Source: Actinomycetota bacterium
GTDB taxonomy: Bacteria > Actinomycetota > Actinomycetes > Actinomycetales > Microbacteriaceae
Length of the DNA stretch: 11,340 nucleotides
Direction of reading: 5' to 3'
NCBI GenBank assembly: GCA_010028615.1
Contig: RHAS01000014.1
Span: forward strand, 1 to 11,340
The translations under genes were made by a program, and so were the position numbers. This document shows, one piece after another, positions 1 through 6,405 of the stretch (position 1 is its first letter; every line of letters starts with the position of its first letter). Below the pieces are notes generated by a model. That model ran no database searches. It was not told the DNA's origin and saw nothing but the letters and a program-made list of their open reading frames with translations.

Positions 1-402
1 TTTGCAGTGGTATTCGGCTTGATCTACAACTTCGTGCCGTTTATGACCCTGCCGCTTTATACGACCCTTGAAAAACTTGACATTCGCTACCTTGAAGCTG
101 GCTCAGATTTGTATGCATCACCTGCAAAAGTTTTCAGGAAAATTACTTTCCCGCTTTCTCTGCCTGGAGTTATTTCTGGAACACTTCTAACCTTTATTCC
201 CATAGCCGGTGATTACATCAACGCTTCGGGAGATTTCCTAGGCTCACCAGAAACTGCCATGATGGGTAACACAATCGAGGCAAACTACCTAAACATCAAT
301 GACTATCCATCAGCCTCAGCTCTTTCAGTCTTGCTGATGGGCGTGATTTTGCTATTGGTTACTTTCTATGTGAAGAGATCCGGAACGGAGGATCTGCTCT
401 AA
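1..402 (+). CDS. potB: Polyamine-type ABC transporter permease, PotB-like (3' end only)
   Basis: This is the C-terminal 133 residues of an inner-membrane permease of the spermidine/putrescine (PotB) type; the reading frame is open from base 1, so the gene starts outside the window. The visible part holds the cytoplasmic loop that contacts the ATPase: an EAA-type motif starting EAGSDLYASP and ending in ITFPLSLPG, about 32-56 residues into the fragment. It is followed by a hydrophobic stretch, a loop with GDYINASGDFLG, and a last membrane helix (VLLMGVILLLVTFYV) with a short positively charged tail. Its stop codon overlaps the start of the next permease gene by one base (TAATG), so the two are surely cotranscribed and probably translationally coupled. 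PotB and PotC form a heterodimer in this family. Polyamines are the likely cargo by similarity, but other small cationic or amine substrates cannot be excluded. Confidence 0.85.
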   Translation, partial: FAVVFGLIYNFVPFMTLPLYTTLEKLDIRYLEAGSDLYASPAKVFRKITFPLSLPGVISGTLLTFIPIAGDYINASGDFLGSPETAMMGNTIEANYLNINDYPSASALSVLLMGVILLLVTFYVKRSGTEDLL

Positions 403-1202
403 TGAAATTTAGCCTAGGAAAATTTACGCTTCCGATTTATGCCGTTTTGACATTCATTTACCTACTGATCCCGATTTTCTATACCTTTGTCTTCTCCTTC
501 AACGACTCATTGAAAACTAACCTGATTTGGCGAGGGTTCACCTTCGATAAATGGCTAAATGTGTGTCAGCGAGAAGGTGTCTGTGAAGCTTTTGGAAACT
601 CGATATTTATTGGAGTTATCTCAACTGTCTTCGCCACCGCTCTCGGCACTGCAATCGCAGTTGCTCTGGTTCGCTACCGGTTTAGATTCCGCAGTTCAGT
701 AAACCTGCTTTTGTTCTTGCCGATGGCAACTCCTGAAGTGGTACTCGGTGCCGGGCTTGCCTCACAGTTTTTTAACCTAGGGGTGCAGAAGGGAACCTTC
801 ACAATAATCCTTGCCCACATCATGTTCTGTCTTTCCTTTGTGGTGGTAACTGTGAAAGCCAGAGTCGCTAGCTTAGATCCTGCTCTAGAAGAAGCTGGAC
901 GCGATTTATACGCAAACCCTCGTCAGGTGTTTTGGAAAATCACTTTCCCATTGCTGCTTCCTGGAATCTCTGCTGCTGCATTGCTTTCGTTCGCGCTCAG
1001 TTTTGATGATTTCATCATCACCAACTTCAACGCTGGTGCTGATATGACTTTCCCAAGATACGTCTATACCGCTGCAGCCAGGGGAGTGCCGGCTGAAGCT
1101 AACGTAATTGGTTCGGCTGTCTTTATCTTGGCAATTGTCATTGTTTTGGCCACGCAGATAAACGGGGAAATAAAGCGTCGTCGACTTTCGAAAAAGGCTT
1201 AG
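402..1202 (+). CDS. potC: Polyamine-type ABC transporter permease, PotC-like
   Basis: This 266-residue inner-membrane permease is the second membrane subunit of the importer. About six hydrophobic helices are visible, near residues 10-32, 68-90, 102-122, 134-152, 189-208 and 236-252. The EAA loop is clear at 163-188 (EEAGRDLYANP then ITFPLLLPG) and is followed by FDDFIITNF at 201-209, which is typical of PotC. The first periplasmic loop carries two cysteines (C55 and C61) that could pair. The length is normal for the family. Translation starts at the ATG overlapping the potB stop, with a GGAGG at 387-391 placed 10 bases upstream inside potB. The gene ends in TAG, overlapping the stop codon of the convergent aminotransferase gene by four bases. 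No terminator hairpin is visible at the junction. The ATPase and substrate-binding protein genes are not in the window after potC, so they must lie upstream or elsewhere. Confidence 0.87.
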   Translation: MKFSLGKFTLPIYAVLTFIYLLIPIFYTFVFSFNDSLKTNLIWRGFTFDKWLNVCQREGVCEAFGNSIFIGVISTVFATALGTAIAVALVRYRFRFRSSVNLLLFLPMATPEVVLGAGLASQFFNLGVQKGTFTIILAHIMFCLSFVVVTVKARVASLDPALEEAGRDLYANPRQVFWKITFPLLLPGISAAALLSFALSFDDFIITNFNAGADMTFPRYVYTAAARGVPAEANVIGSAVFILAIVIVLATQINGEIKRRRLSKKA

Positions 1203-2536
1203 CTAAAAAGCGCTTGCAGTGCCTGTTCAAAGTGCTCGGTGTGACGTTTGACATCACTTAGCGTGTGAGCGGGAGACATAAGAGCCATGTTGTGAAATGG
1301 TGTCATTAGAATTCCACGGTTCAAAGCATGTAAGTGAAGATACTGCTGTAATTCAAAATCATCGGCGTCGGCGGCTTCTTTACCATTTCTAGGTGCAGTC
1401 GATCTGAATGAATACTCTGCCCGACAACCTAGTTGACTGACTTGCCAATTTGCCTGATATTTGTCGATCAGATCCTGAACATCTTTAGTCCAAATCGTGC
1501 AGAGCTTCTCCATTTCGACAAAGGCTTCTGGAGTAAGAACCTCGGTTAGGGTTGCTCGAATTGCTGCCATGGAAAGAGCGTTACCTGCTAGTGTCCCACC
1601 AACTCCACCAACGTCTATATGCTCTAGATGCAGACTTTTTTGCACACGGTTACTTAGTTCTGAAGTCATGCCGAATGCACCAGCAGGAATACCAGCACCG
1701 ATAGTTTTACCTAGCACTACAGCATCGGGATGTAATCCTCTTCTCGCGGTCATCCCTCCGGGACCTTCGCTAAGAGTGTGGGTCTCATCGTGAATCAATA
1801 TCACTCCGTATTTAGTGCAGAGATCTCTTAGACCCTCAAGATATCCTGGCTCGGGTAAAACCGGCTCAATAAGCATCGCCGCAACTTCACCTGTAGCCAG
1901 GGCTTTCTCCGCGGCAGCTAAATCATTGAAAGGGACAACTATTGTCGTAACAGCCGGATCTACCTGTGGGCCGATGTTGTTCTCTCGGCTAACCGTGTTA
2001 CCGAATTCATCTAGTACGGCAAAGGTTTCATCTACGGTTCCGTGGTAGCAATAATCATGAACCACCACTTTGCTCCGACCGGTTACATGTCTTGCATAGC
2101 GCAGAATGTGGCGGTTGGCGTCAGTTGCGGTAAGAGTGAACTGCCACTTTTCAACACCAAAACGATCTGCCAGAGTTTTAGCTGCGATAGCGGCATCCTC
2201 GGTGGGCAACATAAAGGTTATTCCCTTATTTAGTTGCTCTGCTATGGCTTTCACTGACGCATCTGGGGAGTGCCCAACCATTGCTCCGGTATCGCCAAGG
2301 CAGAAGTCAACATATTCGATGCCATCAACATCAATAAAACGAGAGCCCTTAGCGCTTTTGACAAATATCGGATGAGGCCCTGGCCATTTTGCCATCCAAG
2401 ACATTGGCACTCCGGCCATTAGTGGACCAGAAGCTTTCTGGTGCAACGATTCAGAGTTCGGATGATTTCTTACAAACAATTCGACTTCATTAGCGAATAG
2501 CTGCGCTAGTTTTTCACGATCCGGGTATGAGTGCAT
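1199..2536 (-). CDS. Class-III PLP aminotransferase, glutamate-1-semialdehyde-aminomutase-like
   Basis: This 445-residue cytoplasmic PLP enzyme of aminotransferase class III is closest in feel to the glutamate-1-semialdehyde aminomutase branch. Visible landmarks are the YHG at 164-166 that stacks on the cofactor, the cofactor-binding aspartate D250 in DETHT, and the probable Schiff-base lysine K277 in VLGKTIGAG. The phosphate-binding loop reads TATDANR (about 136-142) instead of the usual SG[ST]EA, and DETHT replaces DEV[QM]. This points to a separate subfamily whose substrate I cannot name. It is unlikely to be the heme-pathway HemL, because it carries these changes and sits beside gabT and a polyamine permease. 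The start is supported by AGGAAG at 2543-2548 (minus strand), six bases from ATG. It is the second gene of a two-gene operon, 35 bases after gabT. A role in catabolism of an amine or amino acid is inferred from context only. Confidence 0.78.
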   Translation of the reverse strand: MHSYPDREKLAQLFANEVELFVRNHPNSESLHQKASGPLMAGVPMSWMAKWPGPHPIFVKSAKGSRFIDVDGIEYVDFCLGDTGAMVGHSPDASVKAIAEQLNKGITFMLPTEDAAIAAKTLADRFGVEKWQFTLTATDANRHILRYARHVTGRSKVVVHDYCYHGTVDETFAVLDEFGNTVSRENNIGPQVDPAVTTIVVPFNDLAAAEKALATGEVAAMLIEPVLPEPGYLEGLRDLCTKYGVILIHDETHTLSEGPGGMTARRGLHPDAVVLGKTIGAGIPAGAFGMTSELSNRVQKSLHLEHIDVGGVGGTLAGNALSMAAIRATLTEVLTPEAFVEMEKLCTIWTKDVQDLIDKYQANWQVSQLGCRAEYSFRSTAPRNGKEAADADDFELQQYLHLHALNRGILMTPFHNMALMSPAHTLSDVKRHTEHFEQALQALFS

Positions 2537-2571
2537 AAGAATCTTCCTTGATTCTCTCGAACTGAAGCTAG

Positions 2572-3897
2572 TTAGAGAGTGCCGAGCCCAGCCTCGAGGA
2601 CATCCATAGCCTCGTTTAGTAGGTCATCGCTGATAGCAAGCGATGGCAGGAAGCGAATCACATTCCCATAGGTTCCAGCATTCAAAACCACTACGCCGTT
2701 TTGGTGACAGAATTTCATGATTGCATCGGTGACTGCGGCGTTTGGCTCTCTAGTGCCAGGTTGCACAAATTCGATAGCCAGCATCGCACCTCGACCGCGA
2801 ACTTCACCGATTACAGGGAATCTCTCCTGCATGGCAAGAAGTCTTGGCTTGAGAACTGATTCAATTTGAACGGCTTTTTCTAGTACACCACCGGCTTCAA
2901 TTTGCTTCAGAACTGCTAGAGCTGCTGCAGCTGCAACCGGGTTTCCACCGAAGGTTCCACCGATACCTCCAGGGTGAGATGAATCCATGATTTCTGCGCG
3001 ACCAGTAACCGCTGAGATTGGCATACCGCCGGCGATACCTTTAGCGATTGTCATGAGGTCTGGTTCAAATCCCTCTTCGTGCTCCGAAGCGAACCACTTG
3101 CCCGTTCTTGCCATACCTGCCTGAACTTCGTCGGCAACCAAAACGATACCGTTGGCTTTTGTCCAAACAGACAAAGTTTTTAGGAAACCAGGAGCAGGAA
3201 CGATAAACCCACCCTCACCCTGAATTGGTTCGATCACAACAGCAGCTAGATTTTTAGCGCCAATACGCTTTTCCATGTAGTTGATTGCTCTTGTTGCAGC
3301 TTCCTCACCGGTCATGCCAGCTGGGTCATGGAATGGATAAGACATCGGCACGTGAGTGACACTGCCAGCAAACGGACCAAAGCCATCTGCGTAAGGCATG
3401 TTCTTGAAATTCATAGCCATAGTCAGGTTGGTGCGGCCATGGTAGGCGTGATCGAATACCGCGATTTCGTTGCGGTTTGTGTATTTTCTGGCAAGTTTGA
3501 TTGCGTTTTCGACAGCTTCAGCACCAGAGTTGAAAAGAGCTGATCGCTTGACGAATTTACCAGGCATGTGTCGGTTTAAGATTTCACAAACTTCTACATA
3601 AGGAAGGTATGGAGTAACAGTGAAAAGAGTGTGGGTCAGCTTGGCTACTTGCTCGCTGACTGCTTGAACAACTGCTTCGTTGGTGTGACCAATTGTTGTT
3701 ACACCAATACCAGAGCCCATATCAATTAGCTGGTTTCCATCGACATCTACCAAAATCGCTCCGTGCGCTGAGTCGATGTATACCGGAAGCGTGGTTCCGA
3801 CTCCGTGCCCAACCTGTTCGAGGCGGTTCTTGTGGAGAGCTTGCGATTTTGGACCAGGAATGCTGGTAACTAATTTACGTTGTTGTTCAATAGCCAT
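2572..3897 (-). CDS. gabT: 4-aminobutyrate aminotransferase (GABA transaminase)
   Basis: GabT moves the amino group of 4-aminobutyrate to 2-oxoglutarate, giving succinate semialdehyde and glutamate, in the cytoplasm with PLP. The 441-residue protein has the class-III signature: NSGAEAVENAIK (123-134) for phosphate binding, YHGRT (152-156), the cofactor aspartate D256 in DEVQAGMARTG (256-266), and the Schiff-base lysine K286 in TIAKGIAGG. Length and motifs are ordinary for actinobacterial GabT. It is the first gene of a minus-strand pair and is divergent from dxr. No good Shine-Dalgarno lies at the normal distance, but a TAGAAT hexamer ends six bases before ATG, which suggests a leaderless message. 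Putrescine can be broken down through 4-aminobutyrate, which fits the neighbouring polyamine-type permeases. Activity on related omega-amino acids such as 5-aminovalerate is also possible for this family. Confidence 0.88.
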   Translation of the reverse strand: MAIEQQRKLVTSIPGPKSQALHKNRLEQVGHGVGTTLPVYIDSAHGAILVDVDGNQLIDMGSGIGVTTIGHTNEAVVQAVSEQVAKLTHTLFTVTPYLPYVEVCEILNRHMPGKFVKRSALFNSGAEAVENAIKLARKYTNRNEIAVFDHAYHGRTNLTMAMNFKNMPYADGFGPFAGSVTHVPMSYPFHDPAGMTGEEAATRAINYMEKRIGAKNLAAVVIEPIQGEGGFIVPAPGFLKTLSVWTKANGIVLVADEVQAGMARTGKWFASEHEEGFEPDLMTIAKGIAGGMPISAVTGRAEIMDSSHPGGIGGTFGGNPVAAAAALAVLKQIEAGGVLEKAVQIESVLKPRLLAMQERFPVIGEVRGRGAMLAIEFVQPGTREPNAAVTDAIMKFCHQNGVVVLNAGTYGNVIRFLPSLAISDDLLNEAMDVLEAGLGTL

Positions 3898-3903
3898 AAC
3901 CCA

Positions 3904-3909
3904 ATTCTA
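3904..3909 (-). promoter_or_regulatory. Candidate -10 box of a leaderless gabT transcript
   Basis: Read on the minus strand this hexamer is TAGAAT, one base from TATAAT, and it is followed by exactly six bases (TGGGTT) and then the gabT ATG. That spacing puts the transcription start at or next to the A of ATG. There is no convincing -35 box; the hexamer 17 bases upstream reads AGCCAA and belongs to the element shared with ispG. Confidence 0.5.
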
Positions 3910-3926
3910 CCTTCAACCCGCATTTC

Positions 3927-3953
3927 TTGGCTAAAGCCATTCTTATTAGGCAA
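3927..3953 (+). promoter_or_regulatory. Element upstream of dxr that is also found upstream of ispG
   Basis: Two blocks lie here in the gabT-dxr divergent region: TTGGCTAAAGCCATT (3927-3941) followed at once by CTTATTAGGCAA (3942-3953). The first block contains the inverted repeat TGGCT-AA-AGCCA. Nearly the same two blocks lie at 6348-6377 ahead of ispG. It could be a regulator-binding site or part of a promoter. TTGGCT resembles a -35 box (the nusA one is TTGGCA), but no good -10 lies at the right distance here. Confidence 0.5.
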
Positions 3954-3959
3954 AGATGG

Positions 3960-3965
3960 CAAGAT
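3960..3965 (+). promoter_or_regulatory. Weak candidate -10 box of leaderless dxr
   Basis: CAAGAT ends six bases before the dxr ATG, the same spacing as the better hexamers ahead of gabT and rseP. It matches the actinobacterial TANNNT pattern only at the A and the final T, so support comes from position and from the absence of a Shine-Dalgarno, not from the sequence alone. Confidence 0.25.
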
Positions 3966-3971
3966 TAAAGC

Positions 3972-5060
3972 ATGCGACGCGTGATTATTCTTGGTAGCAC
4001 TGGTTCAATCGGAACTCAGGCTCTAGAGATAATCGCCCAACATCCTGAAGAATTTCAAGTAGTTGGGCTATCGGCTAATCGCAACGTTGATCTACTTGCC
4101 GAACAGGCCAAAAGATTTGGCTTAGATACAGCCAAAGCTGTCCAAGGAGCAGAGCTTAGCTGTGAACTTATTGAAACCACCGAAGCCGATGTGGTGCTCA
4201 ACGGAATAACCGGATCTATTGGACTCAAGCCAACTTTGGCAACTCTCAAATCCGGTAAACGCTTGGCTTTGGCAAATAAAGAATCGCTAATTGTCGGGGG
4301 TCGTTTAGTTACCGAAGCGGCAGCTCCTGGTCAAATTGTTCCAGTTGATTCGGAACATTCGGCTTTGGCCCAGTGCTTGCTTTCAGGGAATAGAAGCGAA
4401 GTGAAACGTCTGATCCTCACCGCCTCTGGTGGGCCATTCCGTGGCTATAGTTACCAGCAACTTTCCGAGGTTACTCCAGAGCAAGCTCTTCGCCATCCAA
4501 CCTGGAAGATGGGCAAAGTGGTCACCACAAACTCGGCCACGATGGTAAACAAAGGTTTGGAACTAATTGAAGCTCACCTTCTGTTTGGAATAGATTTTGA
4601 CCGCATTGCTGTAACGGTTCACCCTCAATCGGTCGTGCATTCGATGGTCGAATTTGTTGACGGATCAATCATGGCTCAGTGCTCACCACCGGACATGAAA
4701 CTACCGATAAGTCTTGGGTTAACGTGGCCAGATCGAATAGCGGAAGTTGCATTAGCGGTTGATTTCAGCAAGTCACACACCTGGGATTTTGAACCACTCG
4801 ATGAACAAGTATTCAGAGCTGTTTGGTTGGCCAGACAGGTTGGAGAGAGTGAATCAACTTATCCGGCCGTATATAACGCTGCCAATGAAGAAGCAGTCGA
4901 GGCATTTCATATAGGCAAGATTAGTTTCACGAAGATTGTCGAATTAATCGAAGAAACCCTAGCCCGTCATACGCCTGCTGCAGAACTAAGTCTTGATGGA
5001 GTGCTTGAAGCAGAGCGTTGGGCAAGAGAAACTGCTAATTCGCTGATTAGCCAATCTTAA
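3972..5060 (+). CDS. dxr: 1-deoxy-D-xylulose-5-phosphate reductoisomerase
   Basis: Dxr (IspC) converts 1-deoxy-D-xylulose 5-phosphate to 2-C-methyl-D-erythritol 4-phosphate with NADPH and a divalent metal, the committed step of the MEP pathway to isoprenoids. The N-terminal NADPH-binding motif GSTGSIG is at 8-14. Metal ligands are D126 and E128 in PVDSEHSA and E197 in NKGLELIEA. The substrate-covering loop region follows ASGGPFR (151-157), with [10 protein letters not shown] at 216-225. At 362 residues it is shorter than E. coli Dxr (398), mainly through a shorter segment between the NADPH motif and the linker; I believe this is normal in Microbacteriaceae. The chosen ATG gives the usual [11 protein letters not shown] start. 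A GTG three codons later (3981) is a possible alternative. No Shine-Dalgarno is visible. It is the first gene ahead of the site-2 protease gene and ispG, an order also found in Mycobacterium tuberculosis. Confidence 0.95.
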   Translation: MRRVIILGSTGSIGTQALEIIAQHPEEFQVVGLSANRNVDLLAEQAKRFGLDTAKAVQGAELSCELIETTEADVVLNGITGSIGLKPTLATLKSGKRLALANKESLIVGGRLVTEAAAPGQIVPVDSEHSALAQCLLSGNRSEVKRLILTASGGPFRGYSYQQLSEVTPEQALRHPTWKMGKVVTTNSATMVNKGLELIEAHLLFGIDFDRIAVTVHPQSVVHSMVEFVDGSIMAQCSPPDMKLPISLGLTWPDRIAEVALAVDFSKSHTWDFEPLDEQVFRAVWLARQVGESESTYPAVYNAANEEAVEAFHIGKISFTKIVELIEETLARHTPAAELSLDGVLEAERWARETANSLISQS

Positions 5061-5086
5061 TTTTCAAGTTTGTCGCTCTTAGCCGT

Positions 5087-5092
5087 TAGGTT
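5087..5092 (+). promoter_or_regulatory. Candidate -10 box of a leaderless rseP transcript
   Basis: TAGGTT fits the actinobacterial TANNNT pattern and ends exactly six bases (AGAAAA) before the rseP ATG, so transcription would start at or beside the start codon. A weak -35 (TTCAAG, 5063-5068) lies 18 bases upstream. The 38-base gap has no Shine-Dalgarno and no terminator hairpin, so read-through from dxr also remains possible. Confidence 0.45.
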
Positions 5093-5098
5093 AGAAAA

Positions 5099-6343
5099 AT
5101 GGATTTCATAAATTCAATTGCAGGTTGGTTGCTGCTACTGCTCGGATTGGCAATTTCTATTGGTTTACACGAATTAGGTCATCTGTTACCTGCTAAATTA
5201 TTCGGGGTCAAAGTAACCAAGTACATGATTGGATTTGGTCCGACACTTTTTTCTAGAAAGCGTGGCGAAACTGAATACGGTGTCAAGGCAATTCCTTTAG
5301 GCGGTTACATCCAAATGGTGGGTATGTTGCCTCCAGGTGATGTTGTTGAGAAAGCTAATTCTTGGCGCAAGGTAGCCAGCACGATTAGAAACTCAGAGCA
5401 ACTAGACGAGGCCGATCACCAACGGGCTTTTTATAAACTTGCCCCTTGGAAAAAACTAATCATTATGTTTGGTGGGCCTTTCGCGAATCTCCTTATCGCT
5501 TTTGTAATTGCAATTGCGCTTTTTTCTGGCTACGGACCAGTCGATAGGACAAACCAGGTCAGAGAGGTAGTTGCGTGTATCCCAACTCTGGAAAACCCTA
5601 ATTGCGACTTAGTTGGGGAATCCTCGCCGGCTGTTTTAGCTGGTCTTAAATCTGGCGACCAGATTATTAGATTGGACGGGAAAACTATTTCTCGTTGGCG
5701 CGACATCGAGCCGATTATTGAAGCTAACGCGAATAGAAGTTTAGAGTTAGTCGTTATTCGCTCTGGTGATGAAAAATCGCTAACAATTACCCCGGTTAAG
5801 GTAAGTTTTGATGGCGTAACTAGAAGCTATCTCGGAGTTTATTTGGAAGTTGCTCGCTTCCCACAAACTCCAATTGAAGCAACCGCCAACCTTGGTCTGA
5901 TGATGTATCAGACGGGAGAAATGATTGTTCAGCTCCCAATACAAGTTTTCAATGCCTTCGCAGAATTGACTCCCGACGCTGAACGCAATCCCCAAGGCGC
6001 AATATCTATTGTCGGTCTCGGGCAGATATCAGGCTCGTTAGTGGGCGATAGCGAATTATCCTTCGAAGATAAATTCTTGAGTCAATTAGGTTTGATGCTT
6101 AGTTTGAACGTTGCTCTATTTGTATTCAACATGATCCCGCTTGTTCCACTTGATGGGGGACACATAGCTGGCGCTATTTACGAATCTATAAAACGTGGCA
6201 TTTGGCGCCTTCGCGGAAAGAAACTTGAAAAGCCGGTTGATACAGCCATGATGATGCCGATTGCCTATTTTGTTGCAGGTCTATTGCTGTTACTAACAGT
6301 GGTGCTTATTCTGCGGGACATTATCAACCCAGTCCAGTTCTAA
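5099..6343 (+). CDS. rseP: Site-2 membrane protease, RseP/Rip1 family (M50)
   Basis: This intramembrane zinc metalloprotease cleaves membrane-bound substrates, typically anti-sigma factors, within the bilayer after a first cut outside. The 414-residue protein shows the zinc motif HELGH at 24-28 in the first helix (about 7-28), the second helix near GGPFANLLIA (125-134), an extracytoplasmic PDZ domain (about 150-235) and the third zinc-ligand motif NMIPLVPLDGGH (344-355, D352). A last helix follows (about 387-406). Length is normal for the family. Two cysteines, C160 and C169, lie at the start of the PDZ region outside the membrane. The gene sits between dxr and ispG exactly as rip1 does in M. 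tuberculosis, so orthology with Rip1 is likely. The substrates cannot be told from the window; no sigma or anti-sigma gene is nearby. Confidence 0.93.
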   Translation: MDFINSIAGWLLLLLGLAISIGLHELGHLLPAKLFGVKVTKYMIGFGPTLFSRKRGETEYGVKAIPLGGYIQMVGMLPPGDVVEKANSWRKVASTIRNSEQLDEADHQRAFYKLAPWKKLIIMFGGPFANLLIAFVIAIALFSGYGPVDRTNQVREVVACIPTLENPNCDLVGESSPAVLAGLKSGDQIIRLDGKTISRWRDIEPIIEANANRSLELVVIRSGDEKSLTITPVKVSFDGVTRSYLGVYLEVARFPQTPIEATANLGLMMYQTGEMIVQLPIQVFNAFAELTPDAERNPQGAISIVGLGQISGSLVGDSELSFEDKFLSQLGLMLSLNVALFVFNMIPLVPLDGGHIAGAIYESIKRGIWRLRGKKLEKPVDTAMMMPIAYFVAGLLLLLTVVLILRDIINPVQF

Positions 6344-6347
6344 CTTT

Positions 6348-6377
6348 TTGGCTAAAGCGATTTAGACTTATAGGCAA
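6348..6377 (+). promoter_or_regulatory. Element upstream of ispG that matches the one upstream of dxr
   Basis: TTGGCTAAAGCGATT (6348-6362) differs from the dxr copy at one base of fifteen. It is followed after four bases by CTTATAGGCAA (6367-6377), which matches the second dxr block with one base missing. Read as a promoter it would be TTGGCT, 17 bases, TAGGCA (6371-6376), giving a leader of about 20 bases before the GTG at 6406. It could equally be a binding site for a regulator. The interval 6344-6405 is the only non-coding DNA ahead of ispG. Confidence 0.5.
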
Positions 6378-6405
6378 TAAAGCATTTCGAAAGTAGTTGA
6401 TTTTT

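Noticed and set aside
1208..1215. AAGCGCTT palindrome next to the convergent stop codons as a terminator
   Set aside because: It is a perfect palindrome without a loop and without a following T run on either strand, so it cannot form a standard terminator hairpin.
1497..2375. Several plus-strand reading frames opposite the aminotransferase gene
   Set aside because: They are short, overlap each other in different frames, lie fully antisense to a well-supported enzyme gene and show no recognisable motif.
3956..3971. ATG at 3956 as an earlier dxr start
   Set aside because: It is out of frame with dxr (16 bases upstream), and the [11 protein letters not shown] start at 3972 matches the family.
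3972..5060. Dxr as truncated, because it is shorter than the E. coli enzyme
   Set aside because: All catalytic and NADPH motifs are present and in order; the missing length is in a variable part of the N-terminal domain and, as far as I recall, is shared by related actinobacteria.
6397..6405. TTG at 6397 as the ispG start
   Set aside because: It would add three residues not usual in relatives as I recall them and has no Shine-Dalgarno; GTG at 6406 gives the expected MPAINLG and the six-base leaderless spacing.
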